Source of the DNA: CAYZNE01 sp964461035
GTDB taxonomy: Archaea; Nanobdellota; Nanobdellia; Woesearchaeales; CAYZNE01
DNA: 64,000 nucleotides
Assembly (NCBI GenBank): GCA_964461035.1
Contig: CAYWRI010000003.1
Location: forward strand, 3,425-67,424
Direction: 5' to 3'
Both the position numbers and the translations under genes were made by a program. The notes below the pieces were generated by a model. That model was not told the DNA's origin. It saw only the letters and a program-made list of their open reading frames with translations, and did no database searches. Of the stretch, positions 33,579 to 41,662 are shown one piece after another (within the stretch, counting starts at the first letter, position 1; each line of letters opens with the position of its first letter).

Positions 33579-33773
33579 ATGCAGGTTACAAAGGGTGTAC
33601 AGAATATTTTTAAGGAGCCCTTAGACCTTTGTGATGACATTGCTTATTCAAATTTAGCAGCTCGAGAAAACTTGAGACTTCTTGGTGGAAGAGAGTTATA
33701 TCGTACTTCTGAAGGAGAAAGAATAAGTGAGGGATTTAAACTTTTTAAAATGAATGAAACTGATAATTTTTAA
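33579..33773 (+). CDS. Small hypothetical protein, 64 residues
   Basis: A soluble 64-residue protein with no known motif, reading MQVTKGVQNIFKEPLDLCDD, then NLAARENLRLLGGRELYRTS. The composition is typical of a folded helical protein, and it is placed alone after SecY. The frame is open upstream to GGAGGG but has no normal start there, so ATG 33579 is used, with a hairpin just before it. Function is unknown. Confidence 0.5.
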   Translation: MQVTKGVQNIFKEPLDLCDDIAYSNLAARENLRLLGGRELYRTSEGERISEGFKLFKMNETDNF

Positions 33774-33907
33774 TTTAAATTTAGAACCACAAATATTTAG
33801 TTGTCGGATTTATAGATATTAATGTTCTATTAGTTTTTTTAATATTGTAAAAGGATTTCTATATTTATGTTATATTTCCTTTCATCAGATTTCCTTTATC
33901 ATAATAT

Positions 33908-34495
33908 TTAGATTTTTGTTAATTCTGTTTTTATTTGTTCATTACTTAAGAATAAAATACAATTTATTCCTTGTTTTTTAGCAGGTTCAAAGTATTTTTC
34001 TTTATTATCTATAAAAACTAATTCATTCGTTTTAAATTCAATTTCAGGAAGAATTTTATCCCAAATCATATCTTGAGTTTTACTGATTTTTAGTTTATGT
34101 GATAAAAATACTTTATCAAAATATTTATTGAAATCAAGCTGTTTTTCATAATTAGGAAATACTTGTTCAAAATTATTTGATAACAGGAAAATAGCGTACT
34201 CTTTTTTTAATTCTAGAATATACTCAAGTAACTCAATATTTAGTTTAGGAATTGTTTCAAATAGATACATAAAATCTTCAGGATTTTTGTTTTTATTTAA
34301 AGAATAAATAAATTAATCTAAAAATTGTTTAGGAGATAATTTTGCTCTTGCAAATGGTTGAATTAGTGGTTTAAATTTTTCTTTAACAAATGATTCATCC
34401 AAATTTAACTTAGTGCTTAGTTCTCTTGCAAGAGTATCTGCCCAATTTTCTGTGGTGCAAACTCCAAACCAATCAAAAATAATTGCTTTAATCAT
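33908..34495 (-). pseudogene. HAD hydrolase interrupted by an in-frame stop
   Basis: Two frames in the same phase make one HAD-superfamily protein of about 195 residues. The first 60 residues carry motif I FDWFGVCTTENW, and then TAA at 34313-34315 interrupts. The next 14 codons and the rest (33908-34270) continue in the same phase with motif II LLSNN and motif IV VFIDNKEKYFEPAKKQGI. No frameshift is needed. A nonsense mutation, sequencing error or two separate chains could explain it. The HAD catalytic Asp lies in the short upstream part. A translation of the downstream part alone could start at ATG 34270. Confidence 0.75.
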
Positions 34496-34559
34496 TTCAT
34501 TTTTTTTTGGGACTTACTTTATTTAAATTTTTCGATTTTAAAACTTAAAAAATAAAAAT

Positions 34560-34575
34560 GGTTGAATTCTCAACC
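34560..34575. promoter_or_regulatory. Inverted repeat between HAD pseudogene and regulator
   Basis: GGTTGA and TCAACC with ATTC between form a perfect 6-base inverted repeat in the divergent region between the HAD gene and the HTH regulator. It may be an operator for the regulator; placement about 80 bases before its TATA box is not decisive. Confidence 0.3.
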
Positions 34576-34650
34576 ACTATCAATTATGAAATTGGTTTCC
34601 ATAAATGAAATAATAAATCAAAAATGAAAAGAGTTTTCTATAAATGATAA

Positions 34651-34662
34651 AGTTTATAAATA
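34651..34662 (+). promoter_or_regulatory. TATA box of the HTH regulator gene
   Basis: AGTTTATAAATA lies about 40 bases before ATG 34699, with a short leader and an AGGTG ribosome binding site at 34687, so this message is not leaderless. Confidence 0.5.
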
Positions 34663-34698
34663 ATTGGGTTTAAGCTAATATTAATAGGTGTTTGATAT

Positions 34699-35232
34699 AT
34701 GAACTACAAAGATTCAGTTTTAGGGTTAATAGATAAGAAAACTATTGCGGTTATAGTGTTTTTATTTCAAAATCCAACTAAAGAATTTTGTCTTAATGAG
34801 ATTTCTGAAGGTAGTAAAGTGCCTGTAGCAACAGTTTATAGGATTCTTAGAAAGCTTACAAGATATGACCTTATCAAATTTAATAAAATTAAATCGTTAA
34901 GGTTATATAAAATAAGTAATAATGATGCTATAGAGTTCTTGAGGCCCCTATTTGAAGATTCAGATGCTCATCTTGCAGAATTCATAGATTTAGTGAGTCC
35001 TGATCCTAATATTTATAGTATCATACAATATGGTAAAGAATCAAAAGATAGAATCAATCTATTAGTAATAGGTGATAAAGTTGATTCAGAGCCGGTTAAA
35101 GGCGTTGTATATGCTATTAAAGAGAAATATGGTATAACTTTAAACACTTTAGTTCTAGAACCTGATCAATATGTTCAAATGTCTGATATGGGGCTTTATT
35201 CTGGTAGAAAAAAAGAATTATTTTCTAGATAA
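34699..35232 (+). CDS. Winged-HTH transcriptional regulator (TrmB-like HTH)
   Basis: A 177-residue protein. Residues 1-75 form a winged helix with FCLNEISEGSKVPVATVYRI (helix-turn-helix) and LRKLTRYDLIKFNKIKS (wing). Residues 90-177 are an alpha/beta domain, with SIIQYGKESKDRINLLVIG resembling the core of a minimal nucleotidyltransferase or sensor domain, though no GS..D motif is evident. It is transcribed alone, upstream of the structured RNA and ftsZ in the same direction. The target is unknown. Confidence 0.65.
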   Translation: MNYKDSVLGLIDKKTIAVIVFLFQNPTKEFCLNEISEGSKVPVATVYRILRKLTRYDLIKFNKIKSLRLYKISNNDAIEFLRPLFEDSDAHLAEFIDLVSPDPNIYSIIQYGKESKDRINLLVIGDKVDSEPVKGVVYAIKEKYGITLNTLVLEPDQYVQMSDMGLYSGRKKELFSR

Positions 35233-35402
35233 TTGGTTGAATTTGATTGATTTATATACTAAACTATAGAAAGGTTTAAATATAAGTTATGACACAGTTA
35301 TTATAAAAGATTCTAAAAAGCAAATCTGCCCCTTACTCTTCAGTATTGGCGAAATGGCTTTTTAGCAGTGTTTCAGCAAGATTAAACCCGAAGATGTTCA
35401 AA

Positions 35403-35460
35403 ATCCTAAAACTTTGCTTTTAAACCTTTGGGTTTTTTAATATATATGTTTTAGGATATA
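35403..35460 (+). ncRNA. Candidate hairpin RNA upstream of ftsZ
   Basis: A perfect 10-pair helix joins 35403-35412 and 35448-35457 (ATCCTAAAAC with GTTTTAGGAT). It encloses a 7-by-7 internal loop and an upper helix where AAACC (35422-35426) pairs with GGTTT (35431-35435), or where TTAAA pairs with TTTAA leaving a 3-base bulge. ATA follows the helix directly. The geometry recalls an archaeal H/ACA guide hairpin, but the loop bases are U/A-only, unusual for a guide. Another possible helix, AAAAAGC with GCTTTTT, lies just upstream (35316-35363). It may be a ftsZ leader or an independent RNA. Confidence 0.4.
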
Positions 35461-35509
35461 AGTGCTGAGTTTTGGAATCTTAAAATAAAATGGTGTGTGG
35501 TGTATAAAA

Positions 35510-36586
35510 ATGGATTTTATTGTGGAAAATGCTTTAAAGCAACAAGAAAGTATGGCAACTCCAGATGATTTATCTGTGGGTCAAGCTAATATTAAAGTGT
35601 TAGGAAGTGGTGGAGCTGGAAATAATATGGTTAACTGGCTTTACAAGAAAGGAGTTAGAGGAGCAGAAATAATCGCATGTAATACTGATTTGCAACATTT
35701 AAATATGATAGAAGCAGATAAAAAATTCTTGATTGGAAAAGATGTTACAAGAGGTTTAGGTTGTGGTGGTTTCCCGGAAAAAGGGGCTGAGGCAGCAAGG
35801 GAATCAATGCAAGAACTTAAAGAAGCATTAAAAGGTGCAGATATGTGCTTTGTATGTGCTGGAATGGGTGGAGGAACTGGAACAGGTTCATCACCAATCG
35901 TAGCTCAAGTAGCTAAAGAAGCAGGTGCAATTGTTATAGGAACTGTAACAATGCCATTTAAAATAGAAAGAGCAAGAGTTGATAAAGCAGAATTTGGTTT
36001 ACAAAAACTGAGACAAGTTGCAGATACAGTAATAGTAATAGATAACAACAGATTAGTTCAAATAGCTGGAAATCTACCTGTTCAACAAGCATTTGCAGTA
36101 GCAAACGAACTTATAGCTACAATGATTAAAGGAATTGTTGAAACAATCGCTGTACCTTCACTTGTTAACTTAGATTATGCAGATGTAAAAGCAATAATGA
36201 CTGATGGTGGAGTTGCTGCAATCGGAGTAGGTGCTTCAGACACAAACAATAGGGTTGAAGAAGCAGTTAAAGGTGCTTTAAGTAATCCTTTATTAGACAT
36301 ATCTTACGAGGGTGCAACAGGAGCAATCTTACATATTTCAGGAGGTCCTGATATGACTCTTGATGACATAAACACTATTGGTGAATTAGTTACTGAATCA
36401 ATGGATGCTGATGCAAATGTTATCTGGGGTGCAAGAGTTGATGATGATATGAAGGAAAAAATTACGGTTATGACTATTATAACTGGAGTTCAGAGTCCTT
36501 GGATTCTTGGAAAGCCTTCACAAAGAGAAGCTCAAGCAGCTAAAGTTCGATTATCAAATGAGCTTGGCATAGAAATTGTAAGATAA
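35510..36586 (+). CDS. ftsZ: Cell division protein FtsZ
   Basis: A 358-residue tubulin-superfamily protein from ATG 35510. The GTP-binding signature GMGGGTGTGSSP is near residues 117-128, the N-terminal VLGSGGAGNNMVNWL forms the first nucleotide loop, and the T7 region NLDYADVKAIMTDGG carries the catalytic Asp. There is no long C-terminal linker. An upstream GTG (35495) is in frame, but ATG 35510 has a properly spaced GTGGTG ribosome binding site and is chosen. It polymerises to form the division ring. SepF was not seen in the window; the PRC-barrel protein (10465) is a possible partner. Confidence 0.96.
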   Translation: MDFIVENALKQQESMATPDDLSVGQANIKVLGSGGAGNNMVNWLYKKGVRGAEIIACNTDLQHLNMIEADKKFLIGKDVTRGLGCGGFPEKGAEAARESMQELKEALKGADMCFVCAGMGGGTGTGSSPIVAQVAKEAGAIVIGTVTMPFKIERARVDKAEFGLQKLRQVADTVIVIDNNRLVQIAGNLPVQQAFAVANELIATMIKGIVETIAVPSLVNLDYADVKAIMTDGGVAAIGVGASDTNNRVEEAVKGALSNPLLDISYEGATGAILHISGGPDMTLDDINTIGELVTESMDADANVIWGARVDDDMKEKITVMTIITGVQSPWILGKPSQREAQAAKVRLSNELGIEIVR

Positions 36587-36736
36587 TTTTTTTATTACTT
36601 TTATTTTTTTCATTACATTACAAATATAGTATTTCATGTAAACTAGAGCATATAGAATTCAAAATTATTGATTTTAAAAGAAGAATGCTCAAAACAACAT
36701 GAATTTTTCTATTTTTTTTAAAATATTTAGAAATTA

Positions 36737-36895
36737 CTATCTGAATTCTTTTTTAGCTTGTCGTCTATAGCGTGCATATTTGTCAGATAAAGAAAATTTA
36801 GGCGGTCTTTGTCGAATTGCTTTAGATGAGCAAGAAGGACAAATTTCTTCAAGAGTATACATATTACATTTTGAGCATTTATGAATATGTTCCAT
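36737..36895 (-). CDS. nop10: H/ACA RNP protein Nop10
   Basis: A 52-residue protein. The zinc-binding part HKCSKCNMYTLEEICPSC has CxxC pairs, and it is followed by RQRPPKFSLSDKYARYRRQ, the characteristic Nop10 C-terminal motif. It is a core subunit of archaeal H/ACA pseudouridylation particles with Cbf5, Gar1 and L7Ae, none of which is in this window. It begins one base after the aIF2-alpha stop, a conserved archaeal gene pair. Confidence 0.95.
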   Translation of the reverse strand: MEHIHKCSKCNMYTLEEICPSCSSKAIRQRPPKFSLSDKYARYRRQAKKEFR

Positions 36896-36896
36896 T

Positions 36897-37736
36897 TTAT
36901 TTTTTATTTATTCTAGAAAAACTAAATTCGGCATCATTTTTTTGACAATAAGCTTCAGCTTCACTAATACCTTTTTTCAATAGCTTTTCACCTTCAAGAT
37001 AATCGTGAGTAAGCATTCTTAATTTAAATTTACCTGATCCCAAATACTTCACTGAAATAGGTTCTTTTTTTGAACTTTGAAGTGCATGTAACGTATCTTC
37101 AGACACTTCTTTTTCAAGAGCTTCAAATATTTGTAATGCTTTTTTTACAATTTCAAGACCATTTTCAGCATAAGTTTTAACCATAATATCTCCAACAATT
37201 TCAACTTGTTTTGGTTTTATTCTTTCTCTAATAACTTTGTCAAGCGCTTTAACTTCTTCGGGAGTTAAGTTTTGTTGTTCGCTAAAATCATAATCTTCTT
37301 CTATAACTGCTTCAAAAAGAGGATATACTGAATCATATTCTGATATTGCAAATGCAGAAACTTTTTTATAAAACAATTTAACATCTTGCTTAAGCTCTTT
37401 TGCAACATCAATTATTATTTTTTCTGCTTTTTCTTCAAGTTTAATTTTATTTAGAGTTTTTCTTTTTTGATTTTCATTAACTCTTCTTAAAGAAAGATCA
37501 ATATAACCTTTTTCTTGATTAATTTTAAGAACTTTACATACAACTTGTTTATCAACTTTAACATAATCATTTAAACTTCTTATTCTTCCAGGGCTGACTT
37601 CTGAAATATGAATCATACCCTGTTTTCCATACATTTCAATATTTACAAAAACTGAATTAAATGAAACTTTTGTAACTTTACATAGGACCAAGTCCCCGTC
37701 CTCTGGAAATCCTTCTTTAATTAATAACATATTCAA
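36897..37736 (-). CDS. eif2a: Translation initiation factor aIF2 subunit alpha
   Basis: A 279-residue aIF2-alpha. The N-terminal S1 domain has EDGDLVLCKVTKVSFNSVFV and GMIHISEVSPGRIRSLND. A helical middle (residues about 95-175) and a C-terminal alpha/beta domain with ISVKYLGSGKFKLRMLTHDY follow. It delivers initiator tRNA with the gamma and beta subunits. It is transcribed from a TATA-like ACTTAATAAAGC about 20-30 bases upstream and is coupled to nop10. Confidence 0.95.
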   Translation of the reverse strand: MNMLLIKEGFPEDGDLVLCKVTKVSFNSVFVNIEMYGKQGMIHISEVSPGRIRSLNDYVKVDKQVVCKVLKINQEKGYIDLSLRRVNENQKRKTLNKIKLEEKAEKIIIDVAKELKQDVKLFYKKVSAFAISEYDSVYPLFEAVIEEDYDFSEQQNLTPEEVKALDKVIRERIKPKQVEIVGDIMVKTYAENGLEIVKKALQIFEALEKEVSEDTLHALQSSKKEPISVKYLGSGKFKLRMLTHDYLEGEKLLKKGISEAEAYCQKNDAEFSFSRINKK

Positions 37737-37784
37737 TGTAGAATAAGGAACGCTTTATTAAGTTTACTATTCAAAGGGTGTGTC

Positions 37785-37926
37785 CAGAATGATAAAAAAT
37801 ACTGCCTTGGAGTAAATTAAGTGAAATACATTTTGTGTCTAAACACAAAATTATTGTATTTCAAGATTAGAATTTGGCCACGAGTGGTCAACAATTCTCA
37901 GCAGTATAGAAACATATTCCATTCTG
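37785..37926 (+). ncRNA. Candidate multi-helix structured RNA
   Basis: The most convincing RNA-like structure of the window. Outer helix CAGAATG (37785-37791) with CATTCTG (37920-37926). Second helix TACTGC (37800-37805) with GCAGTA (37901-37906). Arm 1: nine pairs joining 37822-37830 and 37855-37863, a four-base bulge, then eight pairs TTTTGTGT with ACACAAAA capped by CTAA. Arm 2: GAATT (37870-37874) with AATTC (37893-37897), then TGGCCA with TGGTCA capped by CGAG, with a G-U pair on the + strand. A TATA-like CTTTATTA ends about 25 bases before the first helix. A T-run near 38008 could end it. It does not resemble RNase P, SRP or tRNA. Confidence 0.6.
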
Positions 37927-38021
37927 AACATACTATTCAATATTCTTAAGTTGATGAACTCTTTCTATTAAATTATACTACTAATTTAAGAAAATATTAA
38001 TCAACTAATTTTTTTATAATT

Positions 38022-40799
38022 TTAAAGAAAAGATAAATCCTTAGAAGAAAGATTAACATCAGGGTTAGCATTTTCAATGTTTAAAGATTCTGGATGACAA
38101 ATTTGATAAAATCTAAATGATTTTAGCTCGTTTTTCCAATAAAATAATAAATTTTCTTCAGATTTATTTAGATTTGATTTATTATTACTTAAATTGTTAT
38201 ATTTTCCTTGTAATTCATTTATGGTATTGTTAAGACCTTTAGTGGTTTTTTCTAAGTTAATTTTAGCTTGATTTTCTTCAAAGTTTACTTTTTCTAATTC
38301 AGATCCTTCTAAACCGTCTTTAATAGTTCCGTAAAATCTATAAGATTCATACTTTGCATCAACATATTCTTTAAATATCTCTGCGAATTTAACAAACTTA
38401 GGTATTAACTCTGAATACTCGAAAAAAATAGGAACATAAGGTTCTGAGCTATTAAAGTTATTAATAAGCTCATAAATATTTCTTAGATTTCCATCTTTAA
38501 ATATGAATTTTTCTGGATGAACAGATAAATCATGCAAATCTTTTATATCTATATATTTATCTTCTATTTTTGTTCTTGAATCTGACTCGAGAAATCTTCC
38601 AGCTATATAATATTCTTCACAAAAATTACATTTTTGCAGTGAGTCATAAATATCATCAATGTAATATTTATCATTTTGAACTAAAAAAGACAATATTTTT
38701 GGAAGACCATCATCTTGTAAAGTTTCAACTATTCTCTCCAAGTTATCACTAAGAAATCTTCTGTCTGCAAGTTTTTGTTTTACTATTTCTCTTCCCTCTT
38801 CATCTAATGATACTTCTTCATAAAAAGATAACCCGACGCCACGAATATAATCAGATAAAGTTTTTACAATAGCTAAAACATTTGAATAAATTAATTCCTG
38901 TTCATCTTTAATTTGAAATCCGAAATGATTGTCAATTTCAAAGGGCTCCAAGATAATTTTATTTCTCAATCCAAGATGAGCTATCCAATTAATTGCATCT
39001 GCCTTTCTAATTGTTTCAATTACTTTATTAAAACTATATAACGTTTGATTAGGCATATGTAATGCTGCATGAGCCATAAACTCTTCAAGATATTTTTTTT
39101 TAAATTCTTCAGGAGATATATTTGTAAGAAGGGTATATGAATTTATAGGCACAACATCTTTTTCTACATCATTGATTGCATCTCTTATTTTCTTCTCTTG
39201 AGAATCTGGTGCTAATTCTATTACTTTAAATTCTCTTCCTAAAGTAGAAATAAGCGCTCCATCTTCTGGTTTAGATTCTTGAGGTAACAAATTAAGCCTA
39301 TAAACATGACTTATTTCAAAATTATTTTTAGAAGAGTAATCATTATCAGAAATAAAAATACAATTAATTCCCTTGAATAATGTCTTAGATTCCGAAAGAA
39401 TTAATTCTTTTCTTTGATCAGAGTTATCATTTGATGGAGTTGTAGGAAGATATATGATTTCATCGGGAGAAAAAGATTTCTCTAAATTATTTAATGGTAA
39501 CATGGTTTGAGGATTATTATTCATTTTTAAATAATCTGAATCTATTTTTATGTGTGAACCTCCATTCAGATTATTTACAATTTCATTATAAGTCAAATAT
39601 TTGTCTTTTAAAGGGGGTTGAATTTGTTCTTTTGCAATAAGCTTATTTTCTATCATTGCATTTAATATTTCTGGAAGTCTTGCAAAATCTTTTTCTTCAC
39701 TAAATCTATTGAAATACTTTCCTTCTTTTATTGACCAAAAAATTGACATAAATTTTTTATCAGCAACATTGGGTTCATAATAATCAAACAATCGTTCATG
39801 ATCCACAGCAGTCGCTTTCCATCTTTCCAATATTTTCTTTGTATACCAAGACATAAACTTTGAAACTTCATCCTCTTGTTTTATGTTATCATAATGAAAT
39901 TTCAAAGTATTGTAGACAACATCCGTTATTTCTTTAGGTATATCATGATAATAATTAAAAAAAGTTCTTCTTTTAATAAACCCTGCTTCTTTGATTATTT
40001 TAGGATAAAGTAATTCTAATGCGCTTGAAAAAGATAAAGATTCTTCTTTATATCTAATAAGAAAAGAAGAAAGATACTTTGCAGTGTGAGAATTAAGAAC
40101 AATTCTTGAATTAATCCATTTCGAGCGAGTATTACCTATTTCACGATAATTCAAAAGACTATACTCTGCTAATTTTATTTCTTCTGGAATAAGATCCATT
40201 CCTTCGCGAAAATCAGACATATCTAAATTTAAATTAATCAGAGAATTTGCACAACGCTTGGCTTGATTAACTAAAACATATTTTTCAAATATTTTTTTAG
40301 ATTCTTCAAAACCAGAATTAGGTTCAACTTCAGACATATTATCAAATTTGTTAATTATGGTCATGACTTCTTTTAAATTATCAATCATATTTTTTAATTT
40401 CCTTGTTTTATAATTAATAGCAAACATTATTGCTAAATCTTCTCGTTTGTTAAATTTTCTATGATATCTTTCTTCTAATGAATCTTTTGAATTAGACCAC
40501 AACTTATTAATTTCATCAATATTATTAAATTCAAGTTCTAAAAGCTTTTCTTCTTCTTTCCACCTTTCACGAAATTTTGATTTAAACTGAGATTCTTTAT
40601 AAGAACTATAAATTCCGCTTCCCCAAGGCCAATTACATCGGTATTTAGCAGTTAATTCAACTAAAGCTTTCTTCGGAACAATTTGAGAAGTAGAATCTAT
40701 TACTTTATCAGATTCTTCAATAATAACAGTACATAATTTATTTATTTCATTTTCTTCAAATAATTGAGTTAAAGTTTCTTCAAGACTAGGTTTGGGCAT
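38022..40799 (-). CDS. Giant orphan cytoplasmic protein
   Basis: A 925-residue soluble protein of unknown family. A frame from TTG 40841 is longer, but ATG 40799 is 22-34 bases downstream of the TATA box, so the short form is preferred and the transcript is leaderless. The N-terminal 500 residues are helical with many charged residues, the centre has beta-rich stretches (ALISTLGREFKVIELA), a CNFCEEYYIAGRF segment lies in the C-terminal third, and the end is coiled-coil-like (KTTKGLNNTINELQGKYNNL). No signal peptide or catalytic motif was recognised. Its size and lack of context match the 1077-residue orphan. Confidence 0.5.
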   Translation of the reverse strand: MPKPSLEETLTQLFEENEINKLCTVIIEESDKVIDSTSQIVPKKALVELTAKYRCNWPWGSGIYSSYKESQFKSKFRERWKEEEKLLELEFNNIDEINKLWSNSKDSLEERYHRKFNKREDLAIMFAINYKTRKLKNMIDNLKEVMTIINKFDNMSEVEPNSGFEESKKIFEKYVLVNQAKRCANSLINLNLDMSDFREGMDLIPEEIKLAEYSLLNYREIGNTRSKWINSRIVLNSHTAKYLSSFLIRYKEESLSFSSALELLYPKIIKEAGFIKRRTFFNYYHDIPKEITDVVYNTLKFHYDNIKQEDEVSKFMSWYTKKILERWKATAVDHERLFDYYEPNVADKKFMSIFWSIKEGKYFNRFSEEKDFARLPEILNAMIENKLIAKEQIQPPLKDKYLTYNEIVNNLNGGSHIKIDSDYLKMNNNPQTMLPLNNLEKSFSPDEIIYLPTTPSNDNSDQRKELILSESKTLFKGINCIFISDNDYSSKNNFEISHVYRLNLLPQESKPEDGALISTLGREFKVIELAPDSQEKKIRDAINDVEKDVVPINSYTLLTNISPEEFKKKYLEEFMAHAALHMPNQTLYSFNKVIETIRKADAINWIAHLGLRNKIILEPFEIDNHFGFQIKDEQELIYSNVLAIVKTLSDYIRGVGLSFYEEVSLDEEGREIVKQKLADRRFLSDNLERIVETLQDDGLPKILSFLVQNDKYYIDDIYDSLQKCNFCEEYYIAGRFLESDSRTKIEDKYIDIKDLHDLSVHPEKFIFKDGNLRNIYELINNFNSSEPYVPIFFEYSELIPKFVKFAEIFKEYVDAKYESYRFYGTIKDGLEGSELEKVNFEENQAKINLEKTTKGLNNTINELQGKYNNLSNNKSNLNKSEENLLFYWKNELKSFRFYQICHPESLNIENANPDVNLSSKDLSFL

Positions 40800-40820
40800 T
40801 TTTTTTCGAAAATCAACAAA

Positions 40821-40833
40821 GTTTAAATAAATT
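40821..40833 (-). promoter_or_regulatory. TATA box of the 925-residue orphan
   Basis: On the coding strand AATTTATTTAAAC lies 22-34 bases before ATG 40799. This decides the start: the longer frame from TTG 40841 would begin upstream of this box. Confidence 0.5.
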
Positions 40834-40993
40834 TCTATCAAAAGTGACTATTTCCTTAAATAACGTATCCTTATAGTGTATACTGCTTAGGACTATTAAG
40901 AATAATAGAAATGGTTGCAAAATAATTTTCAGATATCCTAGTAATAATTAAATCTCAAAAGGATTTATAAACTAGTAGATTTATTTTTATTAT

Positions 40994-41656
40994 GTGATCA
41001 TTAAATCAATTGTTAAAGCAGTTATTTTTGATATGGATGGTGTTCTAGTAGAAACCATGAAATATCACATGCTAAGTTGGGAAAAAGCACTTCACACATT
41101 TAATATTTTCCCAACAGATGAAGAATTATATTTAATCGAAGGAATGTCATATAAAGAAACTATTGATGTTTTATCTAAAAAATATTCTGTTGAATTAACA
41201 CAGCATGAAAAAGAGCAAATTTACTCGACAAAAAAGAAAACATTATTAGAAATTTGTAAGTTTATTATTTATCCTTATGTTATTGAAATACTTCAATTTT
41301 TAAAGCAAAAAAATGTGAAAATGGCTTTAGTTTCAGGTTCAAACAAAGAATTCGTTTCAACAGTAATTGAAAAGAACTTTAATAATTTTTTCAATGTAAT
41401 AATTACGGGCAGTGATGTAAAAAATGGCAAACCCTCTCCCGAGCCCTATTTAGTTTCATTAAAAAAATTGCAATTAAAACCTAATGAAGTTTTAGTAGTT
41501 GAAAATGCACCTTTAGGTATCGAAAGTGCAAAAACTGCACAACTTAAGACTTTTGCTTTAACAACAACCTTGGACAAGAAACATCTTTTGAAAGCAGATA
41601 AAATCTTCTCCAATCATCTTGAGTTGCTTAAATACATAAAAACCTTAGTGATTTAA
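40994..41656 (+). CDS. HAD phosphatase, beta-phosphoglucomutase-like
   Basis: A 220-residue HAD subfamily IA protein. Motif I FDMDGVLVE holds the nucleophile Asp (residues 12-20), motif II is ALVSGS, motif III a Lys in VKNGKPSPEPYL, and motif IV VVENAPLGIESAKTAQ. The helical cap between motifs I and II has MKYHMLSWEKALHTF. It resembles beta-phosphoglucomutases and sugar-phosphate phosphatases; motif IV has VEN rather than ED, common in these. GTG is the start codon, because the ATG two bases earlier is followed by TGA. A TATA box ATTTATAAAC lies about 25 bases before it. Confidence 0.85.
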   Translation: MIIKSIVKAVIFDMDGVLVETMKYHMLSWEKALHTFNIFPTDEELYLIEGMSYKETIDVLSKKYSVELTQHEKEQIYSTKKKTLLEICKFIIYPYVIEILQFLKQKNVKMALVSGSNKEFVSTVIEKNFNNFFNVIITGSDVKNGKPSPEPYLVSLKKLQLKPNEVLVVENAPLGIESAKTAQLKTFALTTTLDKKHLLKADKIFSNHLELLKYIKTLVI

Positions 41657-41662
41657 CGTAAC

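Noticed and set aside
34313..34315. Recoding of TAA as a sense codon in this organism
   Set aside because: Many intact genes here end with TAA at the expected family length, so general recoding is excluded. The event is local to the HAD gene.
35495..35509. Upstream GTG start of ftsZ
   Set aside because: It would place the ribosome binding site inside the coding region. ATG 35510 has a properly spaced GTGGTG.
40800..40841. Upstream TTG start of the 925-residue orphan
   Set aside because: The TATA box lies between this TTG and ATG 40799, so transcripts should start after it.
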